Part shown: positions 44,625 to 58,479 of the stretch, piece after piece
Numbering within the stretch: the first letter of the stretch is position 1
Layout of the letters: every line of letters starts with the position of its first letter
Position numbers and translations under genes: made by a program
Source of the DNA: Hofstenia miamia
Taxonomy: Eukaryota > Xenacoelomorpha > Acoela
Length of the DNA stretch: 64,000 nucleotides
Assembly: GCA_004352715.1 (NCBI GenBank)
Contig: SCFE01000041.1
Coordinates: 896,928-960,927 of the forward strand
Direction of reading: 5' to 3'
The notes under the pieces: model-generated
Database searches by the model: none
Told to the model about the DNA's origin: nothing
The model's input: only the letters and a program-made list of their open reading frames with translations

Positions 44625-47600
44625 GTATGTAAAGCGATTTATCTTCTTGTATTAGCTGTTTCTCGAATCGGGGTTCAATTTGAAATATATGCTTGTTTTT
44701 GCCTCAATAATATATATATATATATATTGTTGAGGTTAGTTACTCCCATTGGTCTTAGAAAATCCTCATGTCTGAACAAATAAGTTTGGGTAGGAGTTTG
44801 AGTGTGTTTTTTAAATTGACTTTTCATTGAAAAATTATTAATTTGTAGCACAATGTTCCCCATATGTGTCTCAATATCTAACGATTTCCAAATAGGCTTG
44901 GGGAAAACAATTCAAAAATGTTTGCAAAGTAGTTTGTAAATTTTAAGAGAAAACCTGGAAAGTTTAACGTTCAACAAAATTTGCTTTTTTATAGCAAATT
45001 AGACATTGTAATATATCGACGATTTATATTTACTATATGTATAACATATTCGAAATACTGTTTTAATGTGAATTGGTATATAGAATTTGTTAATATTTTC
45101 TAGTTGTAGGGTTTCTTTGTAGTTTATTTTCGTCTATCATTTTGACATTTATGTCTGTTTTACACATTTCAAACTGAAAGTTAATATGCTACAAAGCTGA
45201 TAAGGCAAACTGGACAAGTATGTGTAAAATGATTCGCACGTGTTAAAGCGGCTAAATTCTTGTCTTCTGCTAATGATATTTTCTCCTTTCCCTCCATTTA
45301 TTACAAATTGTTTTATTATATAGATTAGTGTTATTATTTTGCTAATTGCAATTTATATATTCATTCCATTCAGAAACCTTTGCTTATTTTAGTTTTAGAA
45401 GGGATTTATTTACCCCTTTCCACTGAAAACCGGGTAGTACTTAATGAACAAATATTTTTTTCAGTCATATCCTTAATGTTTCAAGCGAACTGAAATCTTA
45501 TTTTTAGATTAAGGGGAACTGTTTAAAACCGGTTTCAAACTGTAAGCTGTTTTTTTGTGTCATGTGTGCCTAAGACCCTTCTGTGAAATGTTTGTATTTG
45601 TAGCACTCATTAAATGTTTTCTTTCAAGATTTTTCTGTTTACATTCGAATAAAGGAGAATTCCTCGTCTACTGTGATTACTGTGTCTAACCTGATTACTT
45701 TTCTTTTCACTGATCGGTTGATTTTAGCAAAGAAGCGTGTAAAGTTCCATTCAGTTGTTGTCTACTACTTTTCAAGAAGACAAGGTTTCACATGCATTCC
45801 TAGTCAGGGTGGATCAACTCTGGGTAATATTTATCATTCATATGTTATTTTACATTTTCTCTTCATCTTACTATGTAAACTAGAGAGCAACGTAGATATT
45901 GCAATTACTATATGCCAACTTCGTAAACATTTTTGCTAATAAGACAAAGTTTGAGATTTGCGGACAGGAAAATTGAGTAACCGGATTTATTTCTAGATTT
46001 CGTTGCCAATACCATAGCTTTACCCGTAGCCGAGTATTTGCCGTAAAAAATCGAATCTCAACTATATAAATTCTCAATTATATAAATTGCGCTATCATAT
46101 GTTGCAATTTGTTGTATTTGACATTTCCTATGCCCATTGTAGTTAATTCAATTATTTCAAGTTTTCAAGTTTTTTATTCTTGAAGAAGCCATATTGTTTC
46201 AAAAAGTCGCTACTTTTATCTTTCTCCAATATTATTCAACCCGTAAGTTTGTGCGTGCATCTTGGATAGTGGGTATTTAAGAAGTCCATAGTCATCGTCA
46301 TGGGTGATAAGATCTTGGAATCTTTGAATTGTCTTCTTATTTAACCTAACAGTAAACTGTGAGGTGCGATCTTTTAAATTATGAGTTTGAGACTGTCTCA
46401 TATCGCAAAGGAAATCCATTCACGCTAATCTATTATTTACAACTTTGCACTACATTGTCGTGAATGGCGCTATAAGTTTGTTAGATCGTTATATTTTATT
46501 TACTCTTCTTACTCATTTTCTGATAAAGACTATCGATTTTATCTAGCTAAATATTTTGCTCACGCACTAATGCTATTTCCTAACTTTTCATTTTTCTTCT
46601 GTTATTTGGTATACTTTTTAAAAGCATTACTTCATCTTTCTCCCCTGCAATTTCACTTTTTTCGAATTGGTTGCTCACCACTTCTGAAAGACTTGCTGTA
46701 TAAAAGAAGCAACTGCATTTTTTGCAGTGTTATGAACAGCGTTGGTTGAAAAAAATACGGGTACTTAAAACGTTTTTTCAATATTTTTTCAGATGTTGTT
46801 TTAATACAAAATGACTCTTTGTCTGTCATTTTATACGTTAGATTATTATCTGTTAGTTTATGTTTATCCATTTTCAATATTACCTTGCTTTTTTCAATAT
46901 TATACTTGTTTTATGCACAAATTCATCTTTGTTATTAGTGAAAAATTGTTTTTTCCTACAATAACAATGTTTTTATTAAACACTGCTTGTCATGGAGCCA
47001 GAGAAAGAAAATGAACTCAGCCCTAATAATAGGCAACATTCTGAAAATTTTACCCAACAAGTGAAAAAAATTTTCTCAATGTTATAAAAACTTAATGCTA
47101 GTGATCACAATTTCCTTTCGATCATACTTGTCAATCATTGGTTCAAAAGTGGAAGGCTTACTTATTTTTATACATTCAGTCAAAATCAGTACAAAAATGT
47201 AAGGTTAATTCAAGAAACGAGATTCTTAAGAGCAAAATTTGGTGGTTCTAGATATCAATATTGGATTCTGTCACAATGTCACATGCTTGAAGAATTTGAA
47301 ATGATAATGATTTAGGGATGAGTCTGAAGCATTCGATCAAAGAAACCTTTCCCATTGACGAGTACGATCGGCATTTTAGGCAGTTACGGCGACGAATTCT
47401 CATTGAGCAGCATCTTCTCGCTGATTCACACGAGTTCGAAATCGATGACTCACTCTTTTTGCAGGTAAAATTGTTTCTCAAATATACCAACCACTTTCAA
47501 AATGTCTTATCACTTTCACCTAACAATTTAATTACATCTCCATATTTTCCAGGGATTATCCTAATTTTCAGTTCTTCACAACCCGCCGTTATTATTTGCT

Positions 47601-50394
47601 TTGGTTCTACTTGAATTTTCATTTCACTTTGTACTCACAACCATTTCGTTTTTATTATGCATAGGCCCGGTTTTAGGGGCAGAGGACGGCTCCCTCTCCT
47701 CTTTTCAAAAATTATCTTAAACTTGAGTATTGTGGTAAAATATAAATTTTTCATTGCTTTCATAAGAGAAAAGCCAATTTTTTAAAAACATTTCTGCTTT
47801 CCCTGGAATAATTTAGCTCTCATGTGCTTAAACATAAATCTTAAAATTTTTGTTGAGGTTCTCATAAATCATTGCATTTTTTTGCAAAATATGATTAGAT
47901 TTTGTAAAACCTGCAAATAAATAAGCGCTTTATAACAAAAAAATGTAACCGCCCTCTTTCAAAATTTTCTACGATTGCGTCTGATTATGTGTGCTGATAT
48001 TTGTTCAAATTTTGTTTGACAAAGACAGACACTGAAAACTCATGTATTTTGCTTAAACCGCATATTTCTATGAATATTTTTCTTCTTATCTGTACTGTAG
48101 TTTCTAATTTTTACGAATCCTAGCTGTTCAGTTTTTATTTCTCCGAATTATTATTTCGAATTCCTTATTACTTCGCGAGAGTTTCCAACATTTTTTGAAT
48201 GGTTCAATTTATGCAGTTTACTTACATTGTTTTTAACGATTTATATATATATATATATATATATAATTTTAAAACAATGCACATGAACACTCGGTTGATG
48301 TTAACTGATGCATATCACATTGGATTTTTTCAGTTTTGACATGTTTTTGGAAATAGGGTGTTTTAAGTAAGCATGTTTTTTACAATTTTTTTGGATGTCC
48401 TTTTTCAAAAACGCATATAATTTTATGAAAAGTTTGGGATTAGTCAATTCGGACTTTCGTCACTTGCCATTTACCTTGAGAATTAATGTTGATAATTTAA
48501 TTTTTGCTACTAAGTGTTTTCAGCAACGTTTTCGTACTCAATACTGTTCTAAGAGCAAAAAACATTGTTTCAAACACTTAAGGCTCTTTTATGTAAAAAA
48601 ATCATTTTGTGCCAGCCTTAAATTTGTGTAAACTTCACATTTTAAACGTCGACTATTCTGTATGTAATGAGCCGAAAATGAAAGATATTTTTAAATGTCA
48701 CCATCAGTTGTTCTCCATCAATTGCTTTTCATATTACACATTTGTAAAGGAGAACGTATTTTGCAGAACTTTCCTAAGCACCCACGCATTGGCTGAAATA
48801 CCATTGCTATTGTAAATGTCTGCTACCTACGCTAACATTTACAGAATTTTTTAAATAATTTAAGTTTTCTACGCAGATAAACAACATTTCTGTCTCCTTC
48901 ATTCTTTCCTCAGTACTTGTTTGTAAAGTAGCGTAAAATTAGCGTCGTGCGTAATAGTTGCAAAAATTGATAATACCGAACTGCAGCAAGTTTTTTTCGC
49001 AGAATTTTAATTCTCGCAAATTATCTGCACATGTACTAAGCAGATTATTTTACGGATATATTTTTTAGTTTTACAAATAATTAATACCGGTAGCTATATG
49101 TTATTGTTTCACTACATGAGGTTCTAGTTGTGTTCACGTTGGATTGGTGTTTTGCGGCTGGAGCTTTTTTTGGCTGGTCGTTAATTGTTATTTATAGCCA
49201 CAGTCGGCCGCGAACGGAAAGTTTTTATTTTATATGATATTCACAACATTTCTCATAATTTGCACTCACTTTAAATAAAACTCATTATTTATTGTAAAAC
49301 CCCGGTTTAGTTGAGTTTGAAAATCAAAGCAAAAGTTAAACTGACGGCTGCTAAAAATAGTGACTTGAAAATTCTGTAAAAACCGATTGCCATGTCGACA
49401 ACTTTGAATCAATTCTCAACAATATTACCTAATGGAGTAATTTATATGAAAGTCCCCATATTCTAAGAAATAGTATAGCAAACTGGTCTTGCCAAGTTCA
49501 AAAAAGTTCTAAGGATTCTTTTTTAGAATTAACAAACCGAATGCTAGAGGCATCATACAATATTGAATGCTTACAAAACAAAATGTGAAACAAAATGTAT
49601 ATTGATAAGTCTTTTTCATGTGTTGTTATGCAAAATTTAATATTCAAGTGAGTATGAGTTTATTGAATAGCTTAAGAGGCCGAAAATTTAAATCTACAGG
49701 TAAATTGGTCAGGTTTGTGAGAACAGGCTTTGCAGACTTTGTAACAGGTTTGTGAAGAGAAATAAAATCCAATTTTAATAGTACAAACAAATCAATACCA
49801 AGACACCAATAAAATTGAATATTTTTATCGAAAACCAATCTACATTTTCTTTAAGTAATTGATTTCCAATTGAATTTACTGATTTCAATTCACAATGCTT
49901 CTTTAGAATGAGTAGCACATGGATTTGGAACAGCACCAAAGAGCGGGCCTTACGGTCAGTAGATAATTTAACGGTGACCCACAATCAAATTTATAAATTG
50001 GATTTGTTAAACCAAATTTTCACTTAAATTTGTTCCTTTTTACTACCACTATTGTCCACAATCCTAAAACATTAGTACAATAATACTTCGTACTAGTTTA
50101 TAATATAGTACTGATTTGCATTTCTCTATATTCCTCAAATAGAAAAACCTAAAAGAAATTTATTTAGTTAATCCAATCAATGCTTTTCTTTCTATTATTT
50201 TGTATCTATGTATAATTTCGGCCCTCGGGTCACTCGCGGGTCAACCATGACTTAGAAATCGAGTGTAGCTTAATTTAATTATAATGCAATGAATAAGGAA
50301 TTCATTATTGTTGTTTGTAATAGTAGTGCAAAAATTAGCAATAATTAGAAACTGAGTGCTTTTTGTTTACTGTTTCAAAAGTGCTTACGAAATG

Positions 50395-50431
<37 letters not shown>

Positions 50432-53400
50432 CTATATAATAGAATTTACTTTGGCATAATTATAGTAGAGGTCGATTTGTTTCGTTGTTGTAGATTGAAT
50501 GGAGATGAAAACAATCTGTTGTAGCCTGTTTTCCGTTTTTGTCAATCTGTTAAATGTTTTATACGCTTTAGTCTATTAAATTAGATTTATTCTTCAATTG
50601 TCGAAAATAATTTATTTGGGATGAATCATGGAGAGGCAAAAGTTATTTGGCAAATGACCGGCTTAGACAAGGTTTTGTAATTTTTCGAAAACTACATGTA
50701 CTCCCTGGTCGCTGGGGGGCAATTTTTGAGAAACTACATGGTCTGGGAGTTGGGCCAAATAATGACGACCCACTTCCACCCTTGGACTGTTTTACTGGTG
50801 TGATTGCCTACAGGGTCCAATATATGTCATAATCATCCACTTCATCTCTTATTAAGATTTTAATGCTAAATTATTAAGTCAAGGGAATTTTAACTTAATA
50901 GCAACATATTTCGCCATGAGAATTTTCATGTTCATGTATAATTCTCTTTCATCAAGGTTCACTGATTTCTTGTAACTCTCATTTGAATTCGAATTCGACT
51001 ACTACAAAATGACTGGATATACATTTTTCATTAAAAATTCCGACTGTTACAAATGATCAAGTAATTTAATTTGTGGATGCATCTCTATCAAAGTTTAAAT
51101 ATATAGTGACTTCACGCACTCATCTTATATTTGGTCGCCCCCCCCCCTCACACCTGGGCCACAATGATAAACTACTCCATTTTCAACAGTATCTAGATTT
51201 TAGTTAAACATAGATTTTTAATTCAAAATCAAAGCTGGACGGAAGTTTAACAAAAAACGGGAAATTATCTCTATTTATTAAGTATATTATGTATAAATTG
51301 TAATCCGTCTTGTTTCTATTTGACTTCATCACTAAGCAACTAAATTTTTGTAATCTTAAAACAGCTATATTTGAAGACTATGCATGTATCAAAATCGCAA
51401 TGATCAGATGTTAGTTCAATTCAAAAATGAAGCCTGAGATTTAAGAAACCGAATTGTCAGGATTTTTAAAAAGTTAACGGTTTTTAGGTTTTATTGCCTA
51501 ATATGGATCGCTCATTTCAATCTATTTTTTAGAATTATTTTCAACAAAATATTGCATTTTGTAATCAACCTGTTTTCTCTTGGGTTTAATGTATGCAGAT
51601 GAAGTTGACATAAAGTTTTTAAACAGAATTTGCATCTAGTTTGTTAGCAAACCAGCAAATGAAGCATATATCAACAAATCGAAATGGCAATTGTGAGTTG
51701 TGCTTTGACACGTCACGAAATTCATCAACAACGAAAATGAAAAATTTCATTTTTTGTTGACTACGAATGATTTCTGATCAAATAATTCAGGCCATTACCC
51801 TAATCAATTTATTTTGTAAAAGTGGATTATTATTTTTATTATACCTTGCATTGTGCATTGAATACAAACTCACGATTTGGGAGGGGAGAGAGAGGAGCAC
51901 GAGGGCTATAGCCCCCTCCCCCCCCCCTCTAGCGACACCACTGAATTCAAAATTTTTGATTTGATCAAAGCAATGTCATTCTCTCTTGTACTCCTCGACA
52001 AGTTTTATAAGCGCTTATAAGACATTTTTAATCAATTCACTCTGATTATCTTTAATTTCGAAAAAATAGTACGATGTTTGTTGTAACTATTTAAAGTCTG
52101 CGAAAAAACTAGTTATTGCAAAATTGATTTAAGTGGAGCATTTTTGACCGATTTCGTATGTATTGTATTTATATTTCATTTGTATATTTATGGTGACTAA
52201 AATGAAAGAGACAATGATATGTTTATTTTAACAAAAACAGGCAACAATATGAAACATGTGTTAATTTATAACATAGTCTCACCAAAGTTAAGGAACAGTT
52301 GACAGTAATCTGTCTCAACTTAGTTTTAGAACTCCTCCATCTAAATGCTTTTCAGGAAATGCAGCAACCTCTTCAACATTCCTTTCTCATCACCAAAGTT
52401 AATCGGGTTGGGTTGTCATAGCAGTTCCATGTCACTTCTGTTGATAAATTCGTTGGTAAATGTTGCAGCATTGTCTATTTGAAGGAGGAAATCACTAAGG
52501 TGTGATGGGCATATGCCTAATTTACCCATATCTCTCAGCCAGAATACAGAAAATATATAAGATATGCTGAATCGACTGTTATTGTTGGAATATGACATTT
52601 CTTGTTTGAAAGTATATATTACAAAAAGCATGGTCTTCTTTTTTTTCGTCAGCCCCTCCGTGAAATAGCTGGTTTTGCTTATTTTCTGCAACCAAGCATT
52701 TGTTTTGTGCTGTTGAGAGTAGTGGGTTTCATCAATGGAGGAATAATGATATGTTGTCGCACATCATTAGCAGTTATCTGGATACATTGTTAAGAGAATA
52801 CTATATATTTTTGCTGCTGATTCGCCAAATTCAAGCATACAATTTTAAATTATCATTCATAACATTAATTATACATCCATATTTATATTTCTATTAAGTA
52901 ATAGAATTAAAATACATTTTTTAATACTATATATCCAAGTCTCTTTCTTTTTTAGTCACACCAAGTATTCTTTTCTGTTTGCATCCTTTTTCTATAGATT
53001 ATGTGGGATTGTCTGGGTGTTGTTTGATAATACCACTCGAGTTATTAATAATCTGTTGTTTTTTGTCAAATGTACTCCCATTCAAATGTATTTTTCAACT
53101 ATTATTAAATGTGTTGCTTCTGTAATCAAGATTTATGAAGGAATGATGTTTTAGTAAAGAAATTCTACTATTTAAATGTCATGGTAAATTGGAATTGAGG
53201 TGTAGTAGACGCCTCAAGATGAACATATGCAGTGATCTTTTGTTTCAAGTCTTTGAATTGGCGGCATTTAAATGTATCGCAAATACTTTGATTGAAGATA
53301 TTTGGAGTCACCTCCTTATTATGCGAACGCGAATTTAAATTAATTTGCTTTGTCCCTTTAATGTTAAATCTAGTAAATTAACGTGATGGAATTGAAATGA

Positions 53401-55414
53401 ATACATGATTTTTGCATGTTTTGTGTACGGTCTTTCTCTTCCATTATGTGGCGAGACAAGTCGTCGCCCAAATCATTTTACGCTTTGTTCCTCCATCCGA
53501 TGGAATAGTCAATTAGGATTTTATTAGTCTTTTTTCTGTTTAATACGCTATGTAATTTGAATTGAATATTTTATCACATGTATTTGTAGTAGCTAATTAA
53601 TTATATACTCTTGATATTCAATTCTTTCTATATTTCTTTATGAGTTACTCTTATCAAGAACCCTTGCATGCCTAGAATTTTCAGCCTCAACTCAACTTAA
53701 CATTAACCTTGCGAGCTCATGTTAAGTAGCACGAAGGTAAACGACAATCTGATTCTTGGACTCGTTTAAATGCTTCTTTTGAGACCAAAGCCTCGCAGAG
53801 ATTTCAGTCTTGTTCCTCAATATTAAATTCTGATGCTATCATTACATTACACAATTGCAGTTCAAAATGAGTTTAATGTGTGTCGACCTTTTTGGATTTT
53901 TAGTTGTTTCAGTAAATTTAGTGTCATTTTATTATAAGATAGTGCGGCTGTATACACAAATGTCCGCCCATACCACAATGTCATTGTACCAATCAAGATA
54001 TTGTTGTTGATGTAATATTTTCAATGATCTAGAATCATCTAATACTAAAACAAAGACAAAAAATTATAAACTTTATTTTTTGTAGTTTTTGATTTCTGCA
54101 TATGATACTGGTTATATATTTCCTTTTCAAGTGATTTCTTTCCTTAGATGTGTCTTGTGTCTACGTCTAGGCACTGGCTTAGTTCAGAATTGGTGTGATA
54201 TTTTCATTTTGGATAAAATATTCGGAAACTGACATCCATTATTTTGTATTCACTGCATAAGTTTACTACGGAAATTCTCACTGACAGTAAAATAAGAGCG
54301 CTATGTTCACATGATGGATACCTTCCTTATTCCTAACTTCAGAATTTCCCGCTACTGACAACATACATTTGTAGGAGAACTGGGCGGCTAGCCACGCATC
54401 AAGAAATTGAACACTCTAAGAGTGATTTTACCAAACCGCATCATTCGCAAGACCTTAGCTCATGTGACAACTTTGTGCAGGGATATTTAAAATCTGTTTC
54501 TTAGCGGAACTAACAATAATACAGAAATTTGAGAGAATTCTAACAGCGATTCCTGCTATTACTCCAGTGGTATTGCGACGTGTCAGTGAGAATTACCATG
54601 TACGCAATTTTCGCTTATGTAATAAACTCATACCAATCAATATTGTTCGTTTTGAATATCAAAAAGGGGGTTTGACTGCCGCACCCTGTATTTCTCTATC
54701 ATTTTGAGTTATTCCACTATTATTTAAAACTTGTGAATAACTCGTTGCATGTTCTCTTTGATAATAGGTTGAGAATCGATCTTAGCTAATATTAACCACA
54801 TTGTTTAGTATATTAGTTAATAGCTTATTGAATTTAACCAACTGTTTTAGCCAGTGCCATTTAAAAAGAGAAGACTACTTTTAATTGCTGCGGGTGTGAA
54901 AAAGATCGAACTCGTTGAAAAGCAGGAATGTGCTGAGATTCGAACATCTCGTGAACAGTGTGGTTGCAATTGTCGTGTAGTATGCGATCCTGCTACTTGT
55001 CTGTGCGCATTGCACGGGATTAAGTGTCAGGTAGACAGACCTGCTTTCCCATGCGGTTGTAGCAAAGAACATTGCCGGAATCCTGCTGGTCGAATCGAGT
55101 TCAATGCTGTTCGCGTGCGAACCCACTTTCTTGCTACGCTTCTTCGAATTGAACGTGACTGTGTTAGTGACTTAACCGGCACTCGCGGAGAGTGTCTTAA
55201 TCAGTGTTGCTCCGGTGGCAACAACAGTCGAGCACCCACCTATCCATCACCTAACGACAAATTTTTCTATCATGCAAACAGCAATCCTTGTGCTGATACT
55301 GACGGGGCATTACCACCAATTTCACAATTTAGTTTATATACTCAATCCAATGAACTTGATGGGCCCCCGCCGCCAAAGGTCGCTAGATGGGACAGTGTGG
55401 AGGAAGTAGTTTAA
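44195..55414 (+). CDS. CSRNP: CSRNP/Axud1 cysteine-serine-rich nuclear protein
   Basis: The four coding exons are 44195-44624, 45728-45823, 47316-47464 and 54851-55414, joined in phases 1, 1 and 0 to a 412-residue protein. Family members are nuclear transcription activators. Mammalian CSRNP1 is AXIN1-induced, and Drosophila Axud1 acts in cell-cycle control and apoptosis. The N-terminal part (about residues 27-75) is rich in Ser and Asp/Glu. Next comes a basic motif, [20 protein letters not shown], and [11 protein letters not shown], the family signature. The last exon has [17 protein letters not shown] and a cysteine-rich block at residues 262-300 ([23 protein letters not shown]) leading into NPAGRIEFN. 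The tail is variable and ends [16 protein letters not shown]. Introns are 1103, 1492 and 7386 nt. The coding region appears intact. Invertebrates usually have one CSRNP gene, so a numbered vertebrate symbol is not applied. Confidence 0.95.
44702..44733. repeat. Perfect-stem hairpin around (TA)n in CSRNP intron 1
   Basis: CCTCAA, then a TA run, then TTGAGG form a self-complementary 32-mer with one mismatch pair, about 80 nt after the exon 1 donor. Confidence 0.7.
45728..45823 (+). CDS. CSRNP: CSRNP exon 2
   Basis: Residues 144-175, phase 1 to 1, acceptor TTGATTTTAG. Carries the [18 protein letters not shown] signature, near-identical to the VTVYYFPRRQGF stretch of vertebrate CSRNPs. Confidence 0.96.
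47316..47464 (+). CDS. CSRNP: CSRNP exon 3
   Basis: Residues 176-225, phase 1 to 0, donor [32 protein letters not shown] and DDSLFLQ match the family pattern from GMxxxHS to the FFLQP boundary. The charged helix in the middle is shorter than in vertebrates. Confidence 0.92.
48242..48265. repeat. (TA)n microsatellite
   Basis: Twelve TA units in CSRNP intron 3. Confidence 0.9.
50398..50430. repeat. (TA)n microsatellite
   Basis: Sixteen TA units in CSRNP intron 3. Confidence 0.9.
51880..51945. mobile_element. hAT-type terminus without partner
   Basis: The sequence ends ctagcgacaccactg. Its complement, CAGTGGTGTCGCTAGAGGGG, has the form of a common invertebrate hAT terminal repeat. The matching left end was not found, so this is a truncated copy or an undefined boundary. 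Confidence 0.45.
54851..55414 (+). CDS. CSRNP: CSRNP exon 4 (Cys-rich domain and stop)
   Basis: Residues 226-412 and TAA, acceptor ACTGTTTTAG. It includes the full cysteine-rich block, probably metal-binding, and the C-terminal tail. Confidence 0.96.
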   Translation, partial: PVPFKKRRLLLIAAGVKKIELVEKQECAEIRTSREQCGCNCRVVCDPATCLCALHGIKCQVDRPAFPCGCSKEHCRNPAGRIEFNAVRVRTHFLATLLRIERDCVSDLTGTRGECLNQCCSGGNNSRAPTYPSPNDKFFYHANSNPCADTDGALPPISQFSLYTQSNELDGPPPPKVARWDSVEEVV

Positions 55415-55990
55415 TATATTGCATTTAATCAGGGATTGGGCAAAGCCCATTTGTGCCCAGTTAGTCTTCTTGGTAGTTTCATTTATTTTATATGGTTTTA
55501 TCATTAAATGATAAATTGTTGCAATCGGAGAATTGTTAATTAATGCTCAAGTATATATTTTTGTACATTCGTAGTTTAGAGTGCTAGTTTTGTTTTGCCA
55601 TCTCTTGTTTTTTCTATTTTGTGCAGTTTTCAATTTTAATTATGTTCTTGCATTTAATATTTAGAATTTTTTATTCTTGGAATTTGTTTGTTCGCAGATA
55701 TTGTAATTGTTTGTAGTCTAATTCTTTCAGGTGTTATCATTAAGCCTATTTTGTACAGAATTATTTTATATGTAATTGAATGATAAAATATTGCTTACTG
55801 TTTCTTTCTAACAATAAGACTAGTTTACTTAAATCTCTAGTTGATATTTTTCAATTGTTATTTGTGAATTAGAAAAATAGAAAATTACTTATTTGATATA
55901 TTGAATATCCAAGTCCTAAATAATATACCAACGGATATCAAGTACATTAAACTTCTTTGATTGCTGACATCTCAGGTGTTAATAAATATG
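55415..55990 (+). other. Probable CSRNP 3' UTR
   Basis: Downstream of the stop the sequence is T-rich with ATTTA-type motifs (for example, near 55480), as in short-lived transcripts. AATAAA at 55981-55986 is the first canonical poly(A) signal seen. The end of the transcript is inferred, not observed. Confidence 0.5.
55981..55986 (+). terminator. Candidate CSRNP poly(A) signal AATAAA
   Basis: A canonical hexamer about 570 nt after the stop codon, with T-rich sequence following. Confidence 0.45.
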
Positions 55991-56079
55991 AAGTTTTTGT
56001 TACCGATTTTTTCATATCACCAGTAGCTGATGTGCAATATTTAACAATATATATAGACTCAAATAGGTTACACTAAAAG

Positions 56080-57290
56080 ATTTATTTGAAGAAATTCTTT
56101 AATAAAAATATTTTTGTAAATGAATTAATGAACTTTAACTGGAATGATTATTACTTTGGCACAACAGTGGAGCAAAAAATGTTTATAATTGATAATTTGA
56201 CAAGTATTTATCGTAAGCTTTATCCAATTACAAAGATTTTAAAAAGTTTAAAACTCATTTTAGATTCGCTGCCATATTATATAAAATATTACATTCGTGG
56301 AATTACTAATTAAAATTTTGTAATGAAAAATTGATGAACTTAAGCGAGCTCGATTACTACGTAGACGGTGGATCCAAAATTGCTTATGATTGATAAGTTG
56401 CCAAGTATCAAACGTTTGTCCAATTACAAATACAAAAAAATATAATACGAAGATAGGATAACGTGACATGAATTTTTATCCAAATAAGAGATATCGCTAA
56501 TCTTCTAGGTGAAGGCTTTAAATAATTAGGAATGAACTGCAGTGTATCTCCGTAGTTTAAACATTAATATCGCAATATTGCAAAACTGACCCCTATAAAA
56601 CAAGTTTTATTACTTTGGTAGAATTTTATAAAGAATCAAGGAAAATATATTAAAACAAAGCCAAATGTTATTTCGAATTTCCGCCCTTGTTATTGAACTG
56701 CACTTTCGATGATTTGACTGACTTTTGAATCAATGTTTGAAAAATTGAACATATTCTGAGCACTTAAAAATTTAAAAAATCGACTAAATATGCCCAATTT
56801 TTTAAAGATTGAGTAATTCACAGGCTTGCAGTCATATGTTGTATACAGAACAACACATACAATGTCCAATATATAAAGAAGAAATTGAACCAATGAAAAA
56901 ACCAATCCAGTATCAATATGTTGATTCAAAATGAAAATTCAATAGACACCAAATATTCAATGACCTTTTATTACTAAATTGGGAATGTTTCTTTAATTTA
57001 GAAAATGTTTAGATGTTTATCGATATTTTGGAAAAGAAAAGCGAACATTTCTAATCATTTAAATCAAAGAACAATTACATTTGGTAAAACTAAGTATAAT
57101 AGAAAAGTAATGAAGAACAGATTCCTAAATTATTCAATATCACTATGTAACAAATTGGATTACAGCACCAGAAGTGAAAAAAAATTTACAATATTTAAGA
57201 AGTTGAAAAACATGATTACACAACAAAATATCAATTATCTGACTAATTATAGAGTAAGATGTGCAACTCAAGAACAATAAGTAAAAATAT
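56080..57290 (+). mobile_element. LINE fragments (linker and 3' end)
   Basis: A frame at 56086-56313 (FVNELMNFNWNDYYFG, YRKLYPITKI) resembles the linker upstream of the RT in Jockey/CR1-type LINEs. A frame at 57005-57280 (YSISLCNKLDYSTRSEKKF, FKKLKNMI) resembles the extreme C-terminus of such an ORF2, where the tFKxxLK motif sits. The RT core between them is missing, so this is a rearranged or deleted copy. Confidence 0.6.
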
Positions 57291-57474
57291 TTATTAAGTT
57301 CTATGTAATTTATAAACTTAACTAAGAAACAAACATTTACTGACATAACTAAGCTCATATGAAGAAAGTTGCATTATTTATGTTCTTAAGTTTGTAAACT
57401 TAATTCATGTATATGTACATGAGAACTTAAATATATGTTGTTGTTGATAAAAAACTAAAATTTAATACTGATAA

Positions 57475-58205
57475 TTTAAATTATCTTTACAATAAACAAT
57501 GCCCACTTATAAAGATAAAGCAAACTAAGTCTTATAAAAAAATTACTGAAATGGAAACAATGGATAAAAAATGAAACTAAGCTTTTAATTAAAATAAAAC
57601 ATACTAGGTATATAAAATACTGTAAGGATAAGAATATAGCAAACTTTTTTGAATATAAGAAACCAAGTAGATAATAAATGTAAACAAGATTTAAATATTC
57701 TTTTGAAACACTCTTTTGAAAACAAAAATATTTCACAAATATGGAAATTCATTTCTTGTTTTTTCCAAAACAAAAAATTGTTGGAAGTTCTAACATAAGA
57801 AAAACGAAGATGGTGAAATTATTGAAAACAGAAAATTAATAGCTACCATACTAAATGAATCATTTATAAAAATAGGAAAATTTAATGATTGTTAACAAAG
57901 AAATATTCATAATCAAGAACAAATGATAATTCTTAAGAATTTAAGAGACAAGAAAAAATTTTATTTTACTTTTGTAACACTACAGCAATTTAAGGAAACA
58001 TCAGGACATATAAAAGTTATCAAGTCTCAGAGATCAAGCAAAACACCAACATGGTATATAAAAGTGTAATGAAGGCCATAAGTAGACCACTATATGATTT
58101 ATTAAATAAATGCATTAATGTAGGTGTTTTTCCAGAGGAATTGAAATTTCAGAAATAATACCTATATACAAAAATGGTGATATTGATGAAGCTACTAAAT
58201 ACGCA
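57475..58205 (+). mobile_element. Second LINE fragment (pre-RT linker and RT start)
   Basis: Broken frames contain YNKQCPLIKIKQTKSYKK, then DGEIIENRKLIATILNESF, then SSKTPTWYIK and the LYDLLNKCINVGVFPEELK stretch, followed by IPIYKNGD in a shifted frame. This is the order seen at the start of the RT domain of Jockey/CR1-type LINEs. It stops abruptly before the catalytic motif, against the LTR-retrotransposon fragment. Confidence 0.75.
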
Positions 58206-58479
58206 GAATCATGTTCAGCTGCTGGTATATCGTTCATACCACTATCAGTGGGAGCTCTAGGCGGATGGTAACCAATTGCTATCAAAGTATTCTCCAAGAT
58301 GTTTTCTATGTCTTCTGCCAGAAGTGCCTCTTGCGATCTGAATACGATTTCTACATATTTTTTACAGCGGCAAATGCTACACTTCTATTATTAAGATATG
58401 ATGTTCATTTATCCATTAACTTAAACAGGATGGCTTTATTGTCATTTTCCTCTTTTCTGCGGTTATTATTTCTTCCTGC

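Larger units (their letters stand above)
47465..54850 (+). other. CSRNP intron 3
   Basis: A 7.4-kb intron with (TA)n at 48242-48265 and 50398-50430, C-rich runs at about 51127-51138 and 51918-51930, and scattered hAT-type termini (for example, 47646 ggcccggttttaggggcag and 51945 below). No nested gene was recognised. Confidence 0.65.
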
